Below are positions 20,767 to 29,351 of a stretch of DNA of 64,000 nucleotides, piece by piece (position 1 is the first letter of the stretch; each line of letters begins with the position of its first letter). A program made the position numbers and the translations under genes. The DNA is taken from assembly GCF_002975275.1 (NCBI RefSeq), contig NZ_PCOQ01000028.1, forward strand, positions 1-64,000, given 5' to 3'. The DNA comes from Achromobacter sp. MYb9 (GTDB lineage: Bacteria; Pseudomonadota; Gammaproteobacteria; Burkholderiales; Burkholderiaceae_B). The notes under the pieces are model-generated. The model ran no database searches. It saw nothing but the letters and a program-made list of their open reading frames with translations, and was not told where the DNA came from.

Positions 20767-22092
20767 TTACAGCGCCGCGGCCTGTTTAGCCAGCTTGACG
20801 GCTTCTTCGTAGTTGGCCTTGGACTTGCCGTTCCATTCGCCTTCCAGCTGGGTGATCTGCTGGTTCACGGCGGCGTCCTTTTTGTTGCCCGCGAAGATCG
20901 CCAGGAAGGCGGGGTCGGCGGCTTGCTTGCCGTCCACCAGCGGGGCCCAGGTCAGTTTGCGCGCCTGGGCCAGCAGCTCGGCGGCGCGGCCGCTCTTGGC
21001 TTTGTCGCCCAGCTTGGCCTCGGCGTCGTAAATGGCCTTGGTGGCGGCCTGCAGTTCCTTCAGCCGGAACGTGACGGTCTGGTCGTACAGCGATTGCACG
21101 ACGTAGTAGCGCGTCTGCGACAGGTCGGCGTTGAACTGCACCTTGCTGCGCTTTGCGATCTCGGCCGGGTCCGGGTAGCCCGCCGGGATCTTGCCGGCCA
21201 GCGCCGAATACGGCAGCACGGGCAGCCGCGAGATCTTCGGCTCAAGCAGAAGCTCCTGGCCCGCCTGGCTGAGCGTGAAGGCGATGAACTTCTTGCCTTC
21301 CTCGGTGTTCTTCGCGCCCGCGATCAACGCGATGTTGGCCGGCACGATGGCGGTTTCGGAGGGGTAGACGAACTCCACCGGGAACTTGGAATACTTGCTG
21401 GACAGGCCGAAGAAATCGATGACCGGACCGGCGCCGAACTGGCCGTTGTTGACCCCGTCCGGCACGCCGAACGAGCGCTCGGTGACGGCGCTGCTGTTGC
21501 CGGACATGCGCAGCAAGGTGCTCCAGCCTTCATCCCAGCCTTCGCCCTGCAGGATGGTTTCGACCGTCAGGTGCATCGTGCCCGAGCGCGACGGCGATGT
21601 GATGCCGACGTGGCCGAACCACTTCGGCGACAGCAGGTCCTTCCATTCCACCGGCGCGGGGATCTTGTGCGCCGCGATATAGCGCGTGTTGTAGACGATG
21701 CCGTAGCCCGCCAGCGCCTGCCCCAGGTACATGCCCCCCGGGTCATTGATGGGGTAGTTGCCGATCTTGTCCGGCACGTCTTTGTTCGCCACGTCCGATG
21801 ACTTGGCCAGCAGCTTGTCGCGGCCCAGCACCTCGAACGCGTCGGGCGCGCTGGCCCAGAACACTTCGGGACGTTGGCCCGCCGGGGTTTCACGCACGTA
21901 GGCGATGCCCGACACCGTATTCTTGTTCAGGATTTCCAGCGTGATGCCCGGGTTGGCCTTCTCGAAGGCGCTCTTGTAAGCCTGAGTCAGGTCTTTGGGG
22001 AACGACGTGATCACCGTGACGGTGCCGGCCAGGGCGGGCGCCGCGCAGGCGGCCAACAGCGCGCCTGCAAGGGCTGTGCGCATTGCATGCAT
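20767..22092 (-). CDS. ABC transporter substrate-binding protein, family 1
   Basis: The protein is 441 residues with a Sec signal peptide (MRTALAGALLAACAAPALA) cleaved about residue 22. It then has the family-1 binding fold: TVTVITSFPKDLTQAYKSAFEKANPGITLEIL, VFWASAPDAFEVL, PVEWKDLLSPKWFGHVGITSPSRSGTMHL and PSETAIVPANIALIAGAKN. This resembles Fe(III)- or 2-aminoethylphosphonate-type binding proteins. At 441 residues it is longer than most because of a helical C-terminal extension of about 100 residues. GGAG lies 8 nt before the ATG at 22092. It is the first gene of the minus-strand transporter operon. Confidence 0.88.
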   Translation of the reverse strand: MHAMRTALAGALLAACAAPALAGTVTVITSFPKDLTQAYKSAFEKANPGITLEILNKNTVSGIAYVRETPAGQRPEVFWASAPDAFEVLGRDKLLAKSSDVANKDVPDKIGNYPINDPGGMYLGQALAGYGIVYNTRYIAAHKIPAPVEWKDLLSPKWFGHVGITSPSRSGTMHLTVETILQGEGWDEGWSTLLRMSGNSSAVTERSFGVPDGVNNGQFGAGPVIDFFGLSSKYSKFPVEFVYPSETAIVPANIALIAGAKNTEEGKKFIAFTLSQAGQELLLEPKISRLPVLPYSALAGKIPAGYPDPAEIAKRSKVQFNADLSQTRYYVVQSLYDQTVTFRLKELQAATKAIYDAEAKLGDKAKSGRAAELLAQARKLTWAPLVDGKQAADPAFLAIFAGNKKDAAVNQQITQLEGEWNGKSKANYEEAVKLAKQAAAL

Positions 22093-22231
22093 GGTTTGTC
22101 TCCGTGGTTTTAGATTTGTTCGGAGACAGTAATGTTTGCCCTGCTACGCGTCCAATCAGAAATTTTGATACGCGCCATCAGTGCGGGCGCCTTGATGCGG
22201 GGGCTTCGACCCCGGCGCCCGCGGCCCGATG

Positions 22232-22651
22232 CTATGCGGTCGTGGAGATGCCGCTGCTCTTCGCGGCGCGGGCCTGCTGCGACATCACCTGGGCGATCTG
22301 CCCTTGGATCTGCACGGCTTGGGCGTTCAGCGCCAGGAGCTGCTGCGCCTTCATTTCGTCGGACATCCCGCTGGCCTTGACCTTGGCGATCTGGTCCATG
22401 ACCCGCTTCAATTGCTTCTGCAGCGCCTTGATCTGGCGGGTGTATTCATCGTCGTTGTCCGTTTCTTCGCTGGCGCTGGCGCTGCCGACCTTCAGGCCCC
22501 CCGCGCTGCCGAGGCGGATCTTGCCGTCCGGGCTGAGCGTACTGGCTTCGCCGTCGGCCGGCTTGGCCTCCTTGTTGGCCTGGATCCGTTCGGCCCACAG
22601 GTCGGCCAGCGGGTTGTTCCGAGAGATGCCATTGATGGGCGTGGTCGCCAT
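22232..22651 (-). CDS. FlxA-like coiled-coil protein
   Basis: The start at 22651 (MATTPINGIS) follows AGGAG by 6 nt and gives 139 residues. The N-terminal half is polar and low-complexity. The C-terminal half (about 80-125) is a heptad-rich coiled coil: DDEYTRQIKALQKQLKRVMDQIAKVKASGMSDEMKAQQLLALNAQAVQIQGQIAQVMSQQ. FlxA-family proteins have this type of segment, but their function is unknown. No signal peptide or membrane span is seen. It stands alone, divergent from the nucleobase permease. Confidence 0.65.
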   Translation of the reverse strand: MATTPINGISRNNPLADLWAERIQANKEAKPADGEASTLSPDGKIRLGSAGGLKVGSASASEETDNDDEYTRQIKALQKQLKRVMDQIAKVKASGMSDEMKAQQLLALNAQAVQIQGQIAQVMSQQARAAKSSGISTTA

Positions 22652-22789
22652 GTTTGCTCCTGCTGCCAGGTTGGATTTCGGGGTTTCCACTAATACGGCA
22701 TTCTGGCGGCGAACTTAAACGTTGCCGCCCCTTCGCGGCCCCATTTACACTGGCGCCCGCTCATACCCAACACCTATTTTGGGAAACCC

Positions 22790-24115
22790 ATGTCCAATTC
22801 CTATTTTCCGCGCTGGCGCCTGGCGGACGACGCCGAGCCGGGCGTCATCATCGCGCCCGATGAACGGTTGTCGTGGCCCAAGAACATCGCCATGGGCGCG
22901 CAGCACGTGGTGGCCATGTTCGGTTCCACCGTGCTGGCGCCGCTGCTGATGGGTTTCGACCCTAATGTCGCCATCCTGATGTCCGGCATCGGCACCCTGA
23001 TCTTCTTTCTGTTCGTCGGCGGCCGGGTGCCCAGCTACCTGGGTTCCAGCTTTGCCTTCATCGGCGGGGTGATCGCGGTTACCGGCTACGCCGGCGGCGG
23101 CGCCAACGCCAATATCGGCGTCGCCCTGGGCGCCATCATCGCCTGCGGCCTGGCCTATACGTTGATTGGCGTCATCGTGTGGATCGTCAACGCGCGCGCC
23201 GGAGGCGGCGCCAATTGGATCGACGCGTTGATGCCGCCGGTCGTGACCGGCGCGGTCGTGGCCGTGATCGGCCTGAATCTGGCGCCCATCGCCGCCAAGG
23301 GCGCCATGGGCACATCCGGGTTCGACGCCTTCATGGCGCTGGTGACCATCGTCTGCGTGGGCGGCATCGCCGTTTACACGAAGGGCATGGTCCAGCGCCT
23401 GCTGATCCTGGTCGGCCTGATCCTGGCTTGCGTGGTGTACGCGGTGCTGGCCAACGGCATGGGCATGGGCAAGCCCATCGACTTCTCCGGCGTGGCGGCT
23501 GCCGCCTGGATCGGCCTGCCGCATTTCGCCGCGCCGGTCTTCAAGGCCGAGGCGATGGGCCTGATCGTGCCGGTCGCCATCATCCTGGTGGCCGAAAACC
23601 TCGGACACGTGAAGGCGGTCAGCGCCATGACGGGCCAAGACCTGGACCGCTATCTGGGCCGCGCGTTCGTGGGCGACGGCGTGGCCACGATGGTCTCGGG
23701 CGCCGTGGGCGGCACCGGCGTCACGACCTACGCCGAAAACATCGGCGTGATGGCCGTCACCCGCATCTATTCCACGCTGGTGTTCGTGGTGGCGGCGCTG
23801 ATCGCCGTGGTGCTGGGCTTTTCGCCCAAGTTCGGCGCGTTGATCCAGACCATCCCCGCGCCCGTCCTGGGCGGCATGTCAGTCGTGGTGTTCGGCCTGA
23901 TCGCCATCGCCGGCGCACGCATCTGGGTCGTCAACCAGGTGGATTTCAGCGACAACCGCAATCTGATCGTGGCGGCGGTCACGCTGGTGCTTGGCGCGGG
24001 CGACTTCACCATCAAGCTGGGCGACTTCATGTTGGGCGGCATCGGCACCGCCACCTTCGGCGCGATCATCCTGTACGCCTTGCTGCGCCGCAAGAAGCCC
24101 GCGGCGGCGGTCTGA
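22790..24115 (+). CDS. Uracil/xanthine-type nucleobase permease (NCS2 family)
   Basis: This 441-residue membrane protein has about 12-14 helices and NCS2/UraA motifs: ERLSWPKNIAMGAQHVVAMFGSTVLAPLLMGFDPNVAILMSGIGTLIFFL, GSSFAFIGGV, VAENLGHVKAVSAMTG with the conserved Glu, and GDGVATMVSGAVGGTGVTTYAENIGVMAVTRIYS. NCS2 transporters are proton symporters. The features fit uracil or a related pyrimidine (UraA/RutG-like) better than purines, but the substrate is not proven. It is a single gene upstream of greA; about 250 bp of leader/intergenic DNA separates it from the greA promoter candidate. Confidence 0.88.
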   Translation: MSNSYFPRWRLADDAEPGVIIAPDERLSWPKNIAMGAQHVVAMFGSTVLAPLLMGFDPNVAILMSGIGTLIFFLFVGGRVPSYLGSSFAFIGGVIAVTGYAGGGANANIGVALGAIIACGLAYTLIGVIVWIVNARAGGGANWIDALMPPVVTGAVVAVIGLNLAPIAAKGAMGTSGFDAFMALVTIVCVGGIAVYTKGMVQRLLILVGLILACVVYAVLANGMGMGKPIDFSGVAAAAWIGLPHFAAPVFKAEAMGLIVPVAIILVAENLGHVKAVSAMTGQDLDRYLGRAFVGDGVATMVSGAVGGTGVTTYAENIGVMAVTRIYSTLVFVVAALIAVVLGFSPKFGALIQTIPAPVLGGMSVVVFGLIAIAGARIWVVNQVDFSDNRNLIVAAVTLVLGAGDFTIKLGDFMLGGIGTATFGAIILYALLRRKKPAAAV

Positions 24116-24324
24116 TCCCGGCGGGGCGATGCCCCGCGCGGGAAGACCACGGCGGCGACGAGCCTCGGGAATACAAAAAACTATCAGCAAGTATCTTTTA
24201 CGCAACGGCCTGGCGTGCGCGTCAGGCGCCGTTGCTGGATAAGCAAAGGGATCTTTAGGGAAACCGCCTGTTTTAGCGGGTTATAGCGGTGAAATGCGCC
24301 GAAAAGCACGTTTTCTGCCGTGGC

Positions 24325-24353
24325 TTGCAATTCCCGTGGACTTTGACCACAAT
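24325..24353 (+). promoter_or_regulatory. Candidate greA promoter
   Basis: TTGCAA at 24325-24330 and CACAAT at 24348-24353 are separated by 17 bp. Transcription would begin near 24360, just before the first terminator-like hairpin. The -10 matches consensus in 4 of 6 positions. Confidence 0.4.
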
Positions 24354-24366
24354 ATGACCTTGATTG

Positions 24367-24399
24367 CCCCGGTTCCGACCCGAGCCGGGGTTTTGTTTT
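24367..24399 (+). terminator. Terminator-like hairpin 1 in the greA leader
   Basis: CCCCGGTTC (24367-24375) pairs with GAGCCGGGG (24382-24390; one G-U pair), followed by TTTTGTTTT (24391-24399). It stands about 120 bp upstream of the greA ATG and may be a leader attenuator rather than the end of the permease gene. Confidence 0.75.
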
Positions 24400-24474
24400 G
24401 GTCGTCCGCGCCGCAGGCTCTGCCCAAAAGGCACCCAGCCGCATGCGCGCGCCCGGGTAACGACCTTCACCGAG

Positions 24475-24500
24475 AACGCTCCGTCGGGGCGTTTTTCTAC
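24475..24500 (+). terminator. Terminator-like hairpin 2 immediately before greA
   Basis: AACGCTCC (24475-24482) pairs with GGGGCGTT (24486-24493; one G-U pair) around a 3-nt loop and runs into TTTTCTAC. It ends about 20 nt before the greA start codon, so it can only serve as an attenuator of greA itself. Confidence 0.65.
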
Positions 24501-24518
24501 TTTTGTTTGGGAAACGAC

Positions 24519-24995
24519 ATGTCTGCCATTCCTTTGACCGTGCGCGGGGCCGAGCGCTTGCAAGAAGAGCTCCAGCGGCTGAAAACCGTGGAACGTCCTG
24601 CCGTGATTAACGCGATCGCCGAAGCGCGTGCGCAGGGTGATCTGTCGGAAAATGCCGAATACGATGCCGCTCGCGAGCGCCAAGGTTTCATCGAGGGCCG
24701 GATTGCCGAACTCGAAGGTACGCTTTCCAATGCCCATCTGATCGACCCGTCTTCCCTGGAAGCCGAAGGCCGCGCCGTGTTTGGCGCTACCGTCGACATC
24801 GAGGACCTGGACTCGGGCGACCGCGTGACGTACCAAATCGTCGGCGACGTTGAAGCCGACATCAAGTCGAACCTGATTTCCGTGTCCAGCCCGGTGGCGC
24901 GCGCGCTGATCGGCAAGAGCGAAGGCGATGTCGTCGAGGTCAAGGCCCCGGCTGGCGTTCGCGAGTATGAAGTTCTGGGCGTGCGTTACATCTAA
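24519..24995 (+). CDS. greA: Transcription elongation factor GreA
   Basis: GreA stimulates cleavage of backtracked RNA in RNA polymerase. The 158-residue protein starts MSAIPLTVRGAERLQEELQRLKTVERPAVI and has the coiled-coil tip motif DLSENAEYDAARERQGFIEGRI with the Asp/Glu pair that coordinates magnesium, then the C-terminal FKBP-like domain (SPVARALIGKSEGDVVEVKAPAGVREYEVLGVRYI). The true start is at 24519 (GGGAAAC upstream); the frame is open upstream only through the leader hairpins. Its leader contains two terminator-like structures. Confidence 0.96.
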   Translation: MSAIPLTVRGAERLQEELQRLKTVERPAVINAIAEARAQGDLSENAEYDAARERQGFIEGRIAELEGTLSNAHLIDPSSLEAEGRAVFGATVDIEDLDSGDRVTYQIVGDVEADIKSNLISVSSPVARALIGKSEGDVVEVKAPAGVREYEVLGVRYI

Positions 24996-25090
24996 CGCAT
25001 CAACCCAAGCAGTTAGCTGTCAAAACACCATAAACCGAACGCTGCGTTCGTCTGGATTCCGCGGTACATTCGCGGATCGCTATGGTGGAC

Positions 25091-25114
25091 CGGGCGCGTA
25101 AAGCGCCCGTTTTT
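25091..25114. terminator. Terminator between greA and convergent yhbY
   Basis: CGGGCGC (25091-25097) and GCGCCCG (25103-25109) form a 7-bp stem with loop GTAAA, followed by TTTTT on the plus strand. It ends greA and sits 10 bp from the yhbY stop. Confidence 0.8.
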
Positions 25115-25124
25115 GTGCCCGGCC

Positions 25125-25727
25125 TTACCTTTTCGTCGTCTTGCGGCTGGTGCCGCTGCGTGCCCCGGCCCGAAGGCTGAGCGCACTGCCGGCGCGGCGA
25201 GGAATGCCGTGGCTGCTGTCGGTGGCGCGTTTGTTGCTGGGACGCATGGGCTTGCCGTTCTTATTCAGCTGGTCCTGCGGCACGAAGCGGGTTTTGGCCG
25301 GCTTGGGCTCTTCGGACTCGCTGCGGCGCGGACGCTTGCCAAGTGTCTTGCCTTCGGCGGCCAGCTTCTTGGGCGTGTACGGTTCCGAGGCGCGGCGCTT
25401 GGCCGGGGCTTCGGGCTCTCTGGCGGCCAGTGCGGCGGGCTTGACGTTGCCGGCCAGCGGGCGGAAAAGAATCAGGGTCTTGCCCAGGTGATGCACCGGG
25501 GCGCAAGACAGAGTGTCGCAAATCGTCGACAACATGGTGTCGCGGGCCTCGCGGTCGTCGCCACCGGCGCGTACCTTGATCAGGCCGTGCGAAGACAGTG
25601 CCAGGTCGATTTCCTTGAGCACGGCTTCGGTCAGGCCGTTGTCGCCAATCAGGACGACGGGGCGCAGGGGGTGGGCGGCGGACCGAAGGTCGCTGCGCTC
25701 ACGAGAGGTAAGTTCTAATATAGGCAT
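25125..25727 (-). CDS. yhbY: YhbY-family (CRM domain) RNA-binding protein with a long basic tail
   Basis: The CRM/YhbY domain fills the first ~95 residues: MPILELTSRERSDLRSAAHPLRPVVLIGDNGLTEAVLKEIDLALSSHGLIKVRAGGDDREARDTMLSTICDTLSCAPVHHLGKTLILFRP. It has the GxxG-like loop GDNG. YhbY binds the pre-50S ribosomal subunit. Here the protein is 200 residues, about twice E. coli length, because of a Lys/Arg/Pro-rich, probably disordered tail. The start at 25727 lies 18 bp from the divergent rlmE, the usual arrangement (yhbY next to rlmE-ftsH). Confidence 0.9.
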   Translation of the reverse strand: MPILELTSRERSDLRSAAHPLRPVVLIGDNGLTEAVLKEIDLALSSHGLIKVRAGGDDREARDTMLSTICDTLSCAPVHHLGKTLILFRPLAGNVKPAALAAREPEAPAKRRASEPYTPKKLAAEGKTLGKRPRRSESEEPKPAKTRFVPQDQLNKNGKPMRPSNKRATDSSHGIPRRAGSALSLRAGARSGTSRKTTKR

Positions 25728-25745
25728 GCGTGGAATTGTACGGTA

Positions 25746-26378
25746 ATGGCCAAGAATAAATTCTCTAAAGACTGGATTCACCAGCACATCAACGATCCCT
25801 ATGTGAAGCTGGCGCAACAGAAGGGCTATCGGGCCCGGGGCGCTTTCAAGCTGATCGAGCTTCTGGACAACGAAAAGTTGCTCCGCCGGGGAGACCTGGT
25901 CGTCGATCTGGGTTCGTCGCCCGGCAGCTGGTCCCAAGTGGTGCGAGAGCGCCTGACGGGGCCGGGCGGCATCGTGGACGGACGTATTATTGCGCTGGAC
26001 ATGCTTCCCATGGAGCCCATCGCGGGCGTCGAATTCATCCAGGGCGACTTCCGCGAAGATGAAGTTCTGAAACAATTGGAAGACATGGTCGGATCGCACG
26101 CCGTGGACCTTGTTATTTCAGACATGGCCCCCAACTTGTCAGGCGTGGGGATTGCCGACGCCGCGCGCATCCAGCATGTGTGCGACCTGGCGATGGAATT
26201 TTCCCGCGCTCACCTCAAGCCCGACGGCGTGCTGATCGTCAAGGCTTTCCACGGCAGCGGTTTTTCGCAGATCGTGCAAAGCTTCAAGCAGCACTTCAAG
26301 CGGGTGGTCGAGCGCAAGCCGAAGGCATCAAGGGCCAAGTCCTCTGAAACCTTTCTGGTTGCCCGCGATCTGAAGTAA
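25746..26378 (+). CDS. rlmE: 23S rRNA 2'-O-ribose U2552 methyltransferase RlmE (FtsJ/RrmJ)
   Basis: The 210-residue protein matches RlmE: KDWIHQHINDPYVKLAQQKGYRARGAFKLIELLDNEKLLRRGDLVVDLGSSPGSWSQVV gives the catalytic Lys and the SAM-binding motif I. Motif IV DLVISDMAPNLSG contains the catalytic Asp, and LIVKAFHGSGF supplies the second Lys. It methylates U2552 in the A-site late in 50S assembly. It is followed by ftsH, as in E. coli. Confidence 0.95.
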   Translation: MAKNKFSKDWIHQHINDPYVKLAQQKGYRARGAFKLIELLDNEKLLRRGDLVVDLGSSPGSWSQVVRERLTGPGGIVDGRIIALDMLPMEPIAGVEFIQGDFREDEVLKQLEDMVGSHAVDLVISDMAPNLSGVGIADAARIQHVCDLAMEFSRAHLKPDGVLIVKAFHGSGFSQIVQSFKQHFKRVVERKPKASRAKSSETFLVARDLK

Positions 26379-26526
26379 CCCCGGGCCGGGGTATGTTTCT
26401 CCGGAACCCCAAAAAAACGCTACCTGCTTGGCGAGACAACGACCTAAAAAATCACGAATCAGACGTAAATACACGGGCCCCAGGGATCCCAGGACGCAAT
26501 CGGGTCCAACAGGGTAGAATGGGCTA

Positions 26527-26555
26527 TTGACATACTTGTGACTGTGCCATATGCG
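26527..26555 (+). promoter_or_regulatory. Candidate ftsH promoter
   Basis: A perfect -35 TTGACA (26527-26532) is followed after 17 bp by TATGCG (26550-26555). Transcription would start near 26562, about 36 nt before the TTG at 26598. It supports that start over the upstream ATG at 26538, which would lie inside the promoter. Confidence 0.6.
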
Positions 26556-26597
26556 GGTGCGCGGTCGCCGGTCGGAATCGAAAGCAGGAGATCGACC

Positions 26598-28487
26598 TTG
26601 AATAATTCATTTTCCAAAGTCGCTGTCTGGATGGTGATAGCCCTTGTGCTATTTACCGTCTTCAAACAGTTCGACGGACGCGCTCAGACCCAGGACGGCG
26701 TGACCTACACGCAGTTCATGGACGACGCCAAGGCGGGACGTATCCGCAAGGTCGACGTTCAGGGCGACGTGCTGTACGTCACCCCGGACGCGGGCCGCGC
26801 CTATACGTTGACTTCGCCGGGCGACCTCTGGATGGTCTCCGATCTGCTGAAGTACGGCGTGCAGGTGTCGGGCAAGCCGCGCGAAGAGCAATCGCTGCTG
26901 ATGAGCATCTTCGTGTCGTGGTTCCCCATGCTGCTGTTGATCGGCGTCTGGGTGTTCTTCATGCGACAGATGCAGGGCGGCGGCAGGGGCGGTGCGTTCA
27001 GCTTCGGCAAATCGCGCGCCCGCATGCTTGACGAAAACACCAACCAGATCACCTTCGCGGACGTCGCCGGTTGCGACGAAGCCAAGGAAGACGTCCAGGA
27101 ACTGGTCGACTTCCTGCGCGACCCCAGCAAGTTCCAGAAGCTGGGCGGTCGTATCCCGCGCGGCGTGCTGATGGTCGGTTCGCCCGGTACCGGCAAGACG
27201 CTGCTGGCCAAGGCCATCGCCGGCGAAGCCAAGGTGCCGTTCTTCAGCATCTCGGGTTCGGACTTCGTTGAAATGTTCGTCGGCGTGGGCGCGGCCCGTG
27301 TCCGCGACATGTTCGAAAACGCCAAGAAGCATGCGCCTTGCATCATCTTCATCGACGAAATCGATGCGGTGGGCCGTCAGCGCGGCGCCGGCCTGGGTGG
27401 CGGCAATGATGAGCGCGAACAGACCCTGAACCAGATGCTGGTTGAAATGGACGGCTTTGAATCCGGCCAGGGCGTCATCGTGATCGCCGCAACCAACCGT
27501 CCCGACGTGCTGGATCCGGCGCTGCTGCGTCCGGGCCGTTTCGACCGCCAAGTGGTTGTGCCGCTGCCCGATATCCGTGGCCGCGAGCAGATCCTGAAGG
27601 TCCACATGCGCAAGGTTCCGCTGTCGCCTAACGTCGACGCGACCATCCTGGCGCGCGGCTGCCCCGGTTTTTCGGGCGCCGACCTGGCCAACCTGGTCAA
27701 CGAAGCCGCCCTGTTCGCCGCGCGCCGCAATGGCCGCACGGTGGATATGTCCGACTTCGAAAAGGCCAAGGACAAGATCATCATGGGCGCCGAGCGCCGC
27801 TCGATCGTCATGCCCGAAGAGGAACGCAAGAACACCGCGTACCACGAGTCCGGCCACGCGATCGTTGCACGTCTGCTGCCCAAGACCGATCCGGTTCACA
27901 AGGTCACCATCATCCCGCGTGGCCGTGCGCTGGGCGTGACGATGCAGTTGCCTGAAACCGACCGCTACAGCATGGACAAGGGCCGCTTGCTGTCCACCAT
28001 CGCCGTGCTGTTCGGCGGCCGCATCGCCGAAGAACTCTTCATGGACCAGATGACGACGGGCGCCTCGAACGACTTCGAACGCGCCACCGCCATCGCCCGC
28101 GATATCGTTACGCGCTACGGCATGACCGACGAGCTGGGACCCATGGTCTACGCCGAGAACGAAGGCGAAGTGTTCCTGGGCCGCAGCGTCACCAAGACGA
28201 CGCACATGTCCGAAGCCACCATGCAAAAGGTGGACACCGAGATCCGCCGCATCATCGACGAGCAATACCAAGTCGCGCGCAAGATCCTGGAAGACAATCG
28301 CGACAAGGTCGAAGTGATGACGTCCGCGCTGCTCGAATGGGAAACCATCGACGCCGACCAGATCAACGACATCATCGAGGGCCGTCCTCCGCGCCCCCCG
28401 AAAACGCCGCAAGGCCCGTCCGATTCGACCGACACGCCTCCCAGCACCGGTCTGGCGGCTGGCGGCAGCACGGCTGCAGCAGTCTGA
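26598..28487 (+). CDS. ftsH: Membrane AAA+ zinc protease FtsH
   Basis: FtsH degrades misassembled membrane proteins and short-lived regulators. I place the start at TTG 26598 (CAGGAG upstream), giving 629 residues. Features are two transmembrane helices (about 8-26 and 105-125), Walker A GSPGTGKT, Walker B IIFIDEIDAVG, the SRH region ATNRPDVLDPALLRPGRFDR and the zinc HESGH. The C-terminal coiled region is intact with a disordered Pro/Ser/Thr tail. It lies between rlmE and folP-glmM, the conserved order in beta- and gamma-proteobacteria. Confidence 0.96.
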   Translation: MNNSFSKVAVWMVIALVLFTVFKQFDGRAQTQDGVTYTQFMDDAKAGRIRKVDVQGDVLYVTPDAGRAYTLTSPGDLWMVSDLLKYGVQVSGKPREEQSLLMSIFVSWFPMLLLIGVWVFFMRQMQGGGRGGAFSFGKSRARMLDENTNQITFADVAGCDEAKEDVQELVDFLRDPSKFQKLGGRIPRGVLMVGSPGTGKTLLAKAIAGEAKVPFFSISGSDFVEMFVGVGAARVRDMFENAKKHAPCIIFIDEIDAVGRQRGAGLGGGNDEREQTLNQMLVEMDGFESGQGVIVIAATNRPDVLDPALLRPGRFDRQVVVPLPDIRGREQILKVHMRKVPLSPNVDATILARGCPGFSGADLANLVNEAALFAARRNGRTVDMSDFEKAKDKIIMGAERRSIVMPEEERKNTAYHESGHAIVARLLPKTDPVHKVTIIPRGRALGVTMQLPETDRYSMDKGRLLSTIAVLFGGRIAEELFMDQMTTGASNDFERATAIARDIVTRYGMTDELGPMVYAENEGEVFLGRSVTKTTHMSEATMQKVDTEIRRIIDEQYQVARKILEDNRDKVEVMTSALLEWETIDADQINDIIEGRPPRPPKTPQGPSDSTDTPPSTGLAAGGSTAAAV

Positions 28488-28505
28488 GGTTTTTTGTCCT
28501 GAGTT

Positions 28506-29351
28506 ATGGCAAATAACTTCCTTTGCGGGCGCTTCGAGTTTGATCTCGAGCGCCCGCTTGTCATGGGTATCGTCAATGTCACGCCGGATTCCTTTTCCGA
28601 CGGCGGCCAGCACGACGATACGGACTCCGCGGTGGCGCATGCGCGCCAACTCATCGAAGAGGGCGCCCAGATCCTGGACCTGGGCGGCGAGTCCACGCGC
28701 CCCGGCGCGCAGCCGGTGTCGGTAGCCGACGAATTGAGCCGGTTGTTGCCCGTGATCGAAGCGCTGCGCGACTGCGGCGTGCCCTTGTCCATCGATACCT
28801 TCAAGCCGGAAGTCATGCGCGCCACGCTGGATGCGGGCGCCGACATGATCAACGACATCTACGGATTCAGGCAGCCCGGCGCCATCGAGGCCGTGTCGCA
28901 ATCGCGTTGCGGGCTATGCGTGATGCACATGAAGGGCGAGCCCCGCACGATGCAGGCCAGCCCCCCGGAGTACACCGATTTGATCGGAGAGATCGGCCTG
29001 TTCCTGGGCGCGCGGGCGCAAAAGCTGCGCGCGGCGTGGGTTGATCCCCGCCGTATCGTGCTGGACCCGGGGTTCGGTTTCGGCAAAACCGCGGACCAGA
29101 ATTTTCAATTATTGCGCCGGCTGTCCAGCCTGCGCAGCACGGGTTATCCATTGCTGATCGGCCTGTCGCGCAAGACCATGATCGGCCAGGCCACTGGCCG
29201 GCCGGTCGGCGACAGGCTGGCCGGCAGCATTGCCGCTGCCCTTGCCTGTGTGTCCCGGGGGGCCTCCATCGTGCGCGTGCACGATGTGGCCGCCACCGTG
29301 GATGCCCTTAAGGTATGGCACGCGGCCGAACAAGGAGCAATCAGTTCATGA
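28506..29351 (+). CDS. folP: Dihydropteroate synthase
   Basis: FolP condenses p-aminobenzoate with hydroxymethyl-dihydropterin diphosphate; it is the sulfonamide target. The 281-residue protein has GIVNVTPDSFSDGG, the TIM-barrel signature ILDLGGESTRPGAQPV, MINDIYGF, CVMHMKGEPRTMQ, DPGFGFGKTADQN and SIVRVHDV. Its stop codon overlaps the glmM start (ATGA), indicating coupling; ftsH ends 18 bp upstream. Confidence 0.95.
   Translation: MANNFLCGRFEFDLERPLVMGIVNVTPDSFSDGGQHDDTDSAVAHARQLIEEGAQILDLGGESTRPGAQPVSVADELSRLLPVIEALRDCGVPLSIDTFKPEVMRATLDAGADMINDIYGFRQPGAIEAVSQSRCGLCVMHMKGEPRTMQASPPEYTDLIGEIGLFLGARAQKLRAAWVDPRRIVLDPGFGFGKTADQNFQLLRRLSSLRSTGYPLLIGLSRKTMIGQATGRPVGDRLAGSIAAALACVSRGASIVRVHDVAATVDALKVWHAAEQGAISS

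Noticed and set aside
22083..22718. Plus-strand open frame across the FlxA-like gene
   Set aside because: It is the complement of a gene with a good ribosome site and coiled-coil pattern; its translation has no domain features.
26378..26392. ACCCC/GGGGT inverted repeat between rlmE and ftsH considered as a terminator
   Set aside because: The loop is too short and no T run follows; it is not a convincing terminator.
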